From DATIXD01 sp035518875 (lineage in GTDB: Bacteria > Pseudomonadota > Gammaproteobacteria > Methylococcales > Methylococcaceae), in NCBI GenBank assembly GCA_035518875.1, contig DATIXD010000366.1, forward strand, positions 1 through 9,551: a DNA stretch of 9,551 nucleotides. Direction: 5' to 3'. A program made the translations under genes and the position numbers. Position 1 is the first letter of the stretch, and every line of letters begins with the position of its first letter. Under the pieces are notes generated by a model. That model was not told the origin of the DNA. It did no database searches and saw only the letters and a list, made by a program, of their open reading frames with translations. Below are positions 6,900 through 9,551 of this stretch, piece by piece.

Positions 6900-7508
6900 T
6901 CAATCGGCTTGGGTCAAAAGCATTTTCAGCAAGGAGAAGCCATAGGGCCAATGCCCCAGTCGACTTTCCGAGTTGATATGGCCGATCGGCCCCGCGTCGA
7001 CGAACTCCGCGTCCCAGGCTTCGGCGCGGCGGCGGGCAAACCCGATGCTTCCGTAAGGGTCATTGGAACTGGCCACAACGATGCTCTTGAATGTAAATGG
7101 CCGTAGGGGAATGGGGTGAAAACCTGATGCCTGCTGCGGAAAATGAGGACTTTCCGGATCGGGTGGCGCAACCAGTAGGGCGCTCCGGATTTTCAGTCCG
7201 GACGTTGCCGCCCAGTGAGCGACGGTCAGACAGGCCAGGCTATGGGCGACCAACACGGAGCGACCGCCGGTTCGCGCCACTTCGCGCTCCAAAGTTTCCA
7301 CCCACTCGCGGCAAACGGGAAACTGCCAGTCGCGCTGGTTCACTCGCCGAAATCGCGGATGAGTCGTTTCCCAGAGCGTCTGCCAATGCCGAGGTCCGGA
7401 ACCGCCGTACCCGGGTAGTATCAAAACGTTCGAGCACTCAATCGGCTCGCTCCGCGTAACCGGAAGCGCCGACGTAGCGCCGGACGTGAATAAATCAATC
7501 ACAGCCAT
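6900..7508 (-). CDS. RBBP9/YdeN-type small alpha/beta serine hydrolase
   Basis: A 202-residue hydrolase of the RBBP9/YdeN group (Ser_hydrolase family). The family start LPGYGGSGPRHWQTLW is at residues 31-46. The nucleophile elbow is VAHSLA with S90. The likely acid is D150 (SNDPY), and the base is H177 (GHIN), giving a complete Ser-Asp-His triad. There is no signal peptide, so the enzyme is probably cytoplasmic. The substrate of this family in bacteria is generally unknown. The gene starts 14 bases after the second membrane gene and stops 37 bases before the persulfide dioxygenase fusion, so it sits inside the persulfide operon. That suggests, without proof, a role such as cleaving a thioester or acylated thiol. 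The N-terminal 25 residues before the first strand are longer than the minimal fold needs. AGG in TAGGTC precedes the ATG at 7508. Confidence 0.88.
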   Translation of the reverse strand: MAVIDLFTSGATSALPVTRSEPIECSNVLILPGYGGSGPRHWQTLWETTHPRFRRVNQRDWQFPVCREWVETLEREVARTGGRSVLVAHSLACLTVAHWAATSGLKIRSALLVAPPDPESPHFPQQASGFHPIPLRPFTFKSIVVASSNDPYGSIGFARRRAEAWDAEFVDAGPIGHINSESRLGHWPYGFSLLKMLLTQAD

Positions 7509-7522
7509 GACCTACCCATCGG

Positions 7523-7927
7523 CTAGTCGGACTTCGGCCCCAGCCCTAAGCCGATGAACATTCCTAGGCCGAATGTCCATATCGGGACCTTAAAGCTGAT
7601 CAGCGACACCAGGGCCGGTCCGGGACAGTACCCTGAAAGCCCCCAGCCGACGCCGAACAGGGCGGCACCCACCAGAAGGCGGCCATCAATCGCTCTTTTC
7701 TCAGGAATCTGGAACCGATCTTCCAGAACCGGCTGGTGTCGCTTCAGAACCCATGGAAACAATAAGGAACCCACCCCGACGGCGCCGGCCATGACAAACA
7801 GGAGTGTCGGATCCCAGGAACCTGCTACGTCGAGAAATCCGACAATCTTCGACGGCCTGGTCATCCCGGCCATCCCCAAGCCCAAGGCGAATAGCCAACC
7901 ACAAACCAACGCGCTGACATGCTTCAT
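7523..7927 (-). CDS. YeeE/YedE-family half-size membrane protein (PmpB/DUF6691-like)
   Basis: A 134-residue inner membrane protein with about four hydrophobic segments (roughly residues 5-21, 41-60, 84-98, 105-128). It matches the small YeeE/YedE-type proteins found as the second half of a two-gene unit, called PmpB in some bacteria. Signature parts are GMAGMTRPSKIVGFLD (18-33) and GWGLSGYCPGPAL (94-106), with a conserved cysteine at C101. Larger YeeE relatives transport thiosulfate using conserved cysteines, and the small pairs are linked to import or export of sulfur species next to persulfide dioxygenase genes. The exact substrate is not established here. The start lies six bases after the stop of the partner gene; no strong ribosome binding site is visible, which fits coupled translation. 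Confidence 0.88.
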   Translation of the reverse strand: MKHVSALVCGWLFALGLGMAGMTRPSKIVGFLDVAGSWDPTLLFVMAGAVGVGSLLFPWVLKRHQPVLEDRFQIPEKRAIDGRLLVGAALFGVGWGLSGYCPGPALVSLISFKVPIWTFGLGMFIGLGLGPKSD

Positions 7928-7933
7928 TCCGGG

Positions 7934-8350
7934 CTATACCAAGACGTGATTGACCAGGTAGACCGTCGCGATGCCGGTGAGGATGAAGGTACCCGTTGCC
8001 GCTAGCGAGCGAACGGATCGTCGCGATAAGCCACATACGCCGTGACCGCTTGTGCAACCATTGGCCGTACGCGCACCGAAACCGACCAGGAAACCCGCTA
8101 ACGACAGTACGCCGAAGGGGTGTGAAGGAATTTCGCCGAATGCATCGGGATGAAAAATCGCCAGCGTCAACCCACCAGCCAGCAATCCCAAAATGAAGCA
8201 AAGGCGCCACGAAATATCTCCCTGCCTTGGCGTCCACAGCCCTCCGACAATATTACTGATACCCGCAATACGGCCATTAAGCAGCAAAAAAATGGTTGCG
8301 GCCAAACCGATTAAAATTCCGCCACCCAAGGCTGTCAGTGCTGATTGCAT
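7934..8350 (-). CDS. YeeE/YedE-family half-size membrane protein (PmpA-like)
   Basis: A 138-residue inner membrane protein, first half of the two-gene YeeE/YedE unit. The conserved blocks are NGRIAGISNIVGG (25-37) and NGCTSGHGVCGLSRRS (97-112), with cysteines C99 and C106 in the positions thought to handle sulfur in the YeeE superfamily. Hydrophobic segments lie at about residues 5-24, 49-66, 79-93 and 116-137. It probably forms the transport unit with the next gene (six bases downstream). In other proteobacteria such pairs occur with persulfide dioxygenase genes and the repressor BigR; no BigR gene is present in this window. The ATG at 8350 has GGAA about six bases upstream. It is the first recognisable gene of the operon. 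Confidence 0.9.
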   Translation of the reverse strand: MQSALTALGGGILIGLAATIFLLLNGRIAGISNIVGGLWTPRQGDISWRLCFILGLLAGGLTLAIFHPDAFGEIPSHPFGVLSLAGFLVGFGARTANGCTSGHGVCGLSRRSVRSLAATGTFILTGIATVYLVNHVLV

Positions 8351-8485
8351 TTAGATTCCGAATACCACGAGTTCCCGAAACGACAAATGTGGTTCCGGGG
8401 TAGACGTCAAAGGCCTCAGGAACCACACCGTGTAGAGGATAATCGGAGCAAGGTACATGTGTCGCGTAAAGAAAGAAATAGCGTT

Positions 8486-8530
8486 TTGGTCTCTGGATTC
8501 CGGCATGGATTGCCGGAATCCAGAGACCAA
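8486..8530. repeat. Long perfect palindrome, 20-base arms with 5-base loop
   Basis: Bases 8486-8505 and 8511-8530 are exact reverse complements (20 of 20) around the loop TGGAT. The centre reads CCGGCATGGATTGCCGG and the flanks continue GGATTC and TTGGTCTCT. It would fold into a very stable hairpin in DNA or RNA. No clean T-run follows on either strand, so it is not a standard terminator. It looks like a copy of a dispersed palindromic element, and shares its core with the second palindrome 34 bases away. Confidence 0.85.
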
Positions 8531-8564
8531 GAATGGCAAGGCGCCTACGTCCCTGTGACCTGAA

Positions 8565-8585
8565 CCCCGGCATCCCTTGCCGGGG
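8565..8585. repeat. Second palindrome with the same core
   Basis: Arms CCCCGGCA (8565-8572) and TGCCGGGG (8578-8585) enclose a 5-base loop TCCCT. The core CCGGCAT-CCC-TTGCCGG matches that of the neighbouring palindrome at 14 of 17 positions, differing only in the three central bases. GTGACC (8555-8560) and GGTCAC (8584-8589) add a possible outer pairing with a bulge. It lies about 60 bases past the stop of the EAL-like gene and may protect or end that transcript, though no T-run follows. Confidence 0.7.
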
Positions 8586-8646
8586 TCACGATGTGGCTTT
8601 ACTTTCATTACGAGCAGTCTGTAGGAAACCGCATGGGCTCCGAGCA

Positions 8647-9495
8647 TCAGGGCAATGCTTTCCGATGCTTTGCCCCATTTCCCTGTGCTTCGTAATAGCT
8701 TCCCTTCACCAGGTCGGCGCGCAAGACTTCGGCCAGAATGGCATCTTTTTCATTTTCGATGCCTTCGACCAGGAACTCGGTATCCAGACTGTGGATCACC
8801 GAAAGTAGCGAGGTCTTCCGTCGATACTCTTTTTCGCTGCGGGGCAGGCTGGAAAAGAAGCTAGGGTCCAGACGCACGAAATCCGGCGTGATGCGGTACA
8901 GGAACTCGATGCAATAGCGTTCGAGGAAGGATTCGCTAGCCTTGTCGTCGAACTTGATCGCCGTGGCGTATCCCCGCGTTTGATAGTTCTTCAGTCCTTC
9001 AAGCAAAGAAATGAGTTGAAGGCCGTAAACCGGCGTAATCAGCACCGTGATGGCCACGCGTCGAGGTGATAAGCCGCAACGAAAAATGACTTCCTCGAAA
9101 TAGGCGCCATGGTTACGCTTGACGCCCAGCACGTGGCGTGGATGCACCTGCAGGAACAGATATTCATTTTCATGGGCGGCCGGCAGATAATTCAACATGT
9201 GGATGGTGCGGCACAACCGATCGAGGCTGACGATGCTGGCGGCGTCGGCGGCGAAAAAGACCCGTGCCGCGGTAGCCTGTTTGTCGTCCGGCTGGAACGC
9301 CTGGAGCTGCGCATCATGTCCGACGATGTGCTCGGGCGAATCCGCCCGCCGGATCGGATGAAACTCGCTGGCAAGGCGCAGCCCGCCGAACCTTCCCTCG
9401 ACTTGTCCCGCCTGTACGGTGAGCGGCGGTTCACGTAGACCTTGTTCCTCGCTGATCCGCTGATTGAAATATTCGACCAAATCTTGCAGTGGCAT
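8647..9495 (-). CDS. Degenerate EAL-domain protein, probably not an active c-di-GMP phosphodiesterase
   Basis: A 282-residue cytoplasmic protein that aligns end to end with the EAL phosphodiesterase fold. FHPIRRADSPEHIVGHDAQLQ (45-65) corresponds to the usual QPI-x-VGYEALLR region, LQVHPRHVL (115-123) to the LNLSP strand, ATAIKFDDKAS (177-187) to the DDFG region, FVRLDPSFF (206-214) to LKIDRSF, and LVEGIEN (242-248) to AEGVET. Several catalytic positions appear changed: the EAL glutamate is D61, the metal-binding asparagine is lost near residue 115, the ITE glutamate is replaced near residue 151 (AITVLI), and the LKID lysine is R208. D183, D184 and E244 are kept. It may bind c-di-GMP or act through protein contacts. 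No sensor domain or GGDEF is attached. AAGAGGA precedes the ATG at 9495. Its placement next to sulfur genes may be coincidental. Confidence 0.75.
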   Translation of the reverse strand: MPLQDLVEYFNQRISEEQGLREPPLTVQAGQVEGRFGGLRLASEFHPIRRADSPEHIVGHDAQLQAFQPDDKQATAARVFFAADAASIVSLDRLCRTIHMLNYLPAAHENEYLFLQVHPRHVLGVKRNHGAYFEEVIFRCGLSPRRVAITVLITPVYGLQLISLLEGLKNYQTRGYATAIKFDDKASESFLERYCIEFLYRITPDFVRLDPSFFSSLPRSEKEYRRKTSLLSVIHSLDTEFLVEGIENEKDAILAEVLRADLVKGSYYEAQGNGAKHRKALP

Positions 9496-9551
9496 TGTCG
9501 TCGTCCTCTTGATGAATTCCTGGGTAAATCGCTTTATCCGGGCGGTTTTTC

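Larger units (their letters stand above)
8351..8646. other. Intergenic region upstream of the persulfide operon
   Basis: About 300 bases between the EAL-like gene and the PmpA-like gene. It contains two palindromes (8486-8530 and 8565-8585) and should hold the operon promoter, since no other space is available. I cannot point to a convincing -35/-10 pair or a BigR-like operator. A 35-codon minus-strand frame (8351-8458) with a hydrophobic start ends in a TAA directly abutting the ATG of the PmpA-like gene, but has no ribosome binding site. Confidence 0.55.

Noticed and set aside
7701..8237. Minus-strand frame of 178 codons overlapping both membrane genes
   Set aside because: It is out of frame with the two recognisable YeeE/YedE proteins and reads as Arg/Gly-rich shadow sequence.
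9496..9551. Promoter or terminator at the right edge
   Set aside because: Only 56 bases are available. Apart from the ribosome binding site there is no clear promoter, and the GGGCGGTTTTT near the end has no matching stem in view.

Overview
This window carries sulfur-metabolism genes, all read on the minus strand, so transcription runs from high to low coordinates. The protein sequences are proteobacterial. CysJ, CysI and CysD resemble gammaproteobacterial (E. coli-type) proteins throughout. The base composition is moderately GC-rich, and a gammaproteobacterium is the best guess. The genus cannot be told from this window.

Layout in the direction of transcription (right to left): (1) 8647-9495 encodes a stand-alone, degenerate EAL-type (c-di-GMP phosphodiesterase-like) protein. 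(2) 8351-8646 is an intergenic stretch with two neighbouring palindromes that share the core CCGGCAT-N3-TTGCCGG. (3) 5732-8350 is a tight four-gene group: two half-size YeeE/YedE (PmpA/PmpB-type) membrane proteins, a small RBBP9/YdeN-type serine hydrolase, and a persulfide dioxygenase-rhodanese fusion. (4) 5212-5731 is about 520 bases without a convincing gene. It holds a good minus-strand terminator (5411-5448), an open frame without a start that looks like a gene remnant, and presumably the promoter of the next operon. (5) 1-5211 is an assimilatory sulfate-reduction operon. It begins with two tandem paralogous small genes of unknown function, followed by cysJ, cysI and cysD. cysD runs off the left edge, and cysN or cysNC would be expected beyond it.

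The two gene groups meet at sulfite. The fusion enzyme is expected to oxidise glutathione persulfide to sulfite, with the rhodanese domain moving sulfane sulfur and the membrane pair probably moving sulfur species across the inner membrane. CysJI reduces sulfite to sulfide, and CysD (with CysN) activates sulfate upstream of it. A terminator between the groups suggests separate transcription units.

The least explained content is the duplicated small gene upstream of cysJ, with a chain of overlapping micro-ORFs in front of its second copy. Next come the serine hydrolase inside a persulfide operon, the EAL-like protein lacking several catalytic residues, and the palindrome pair. No RNA genes, CRISPR arrays or insertion-sequence transposases were seen.
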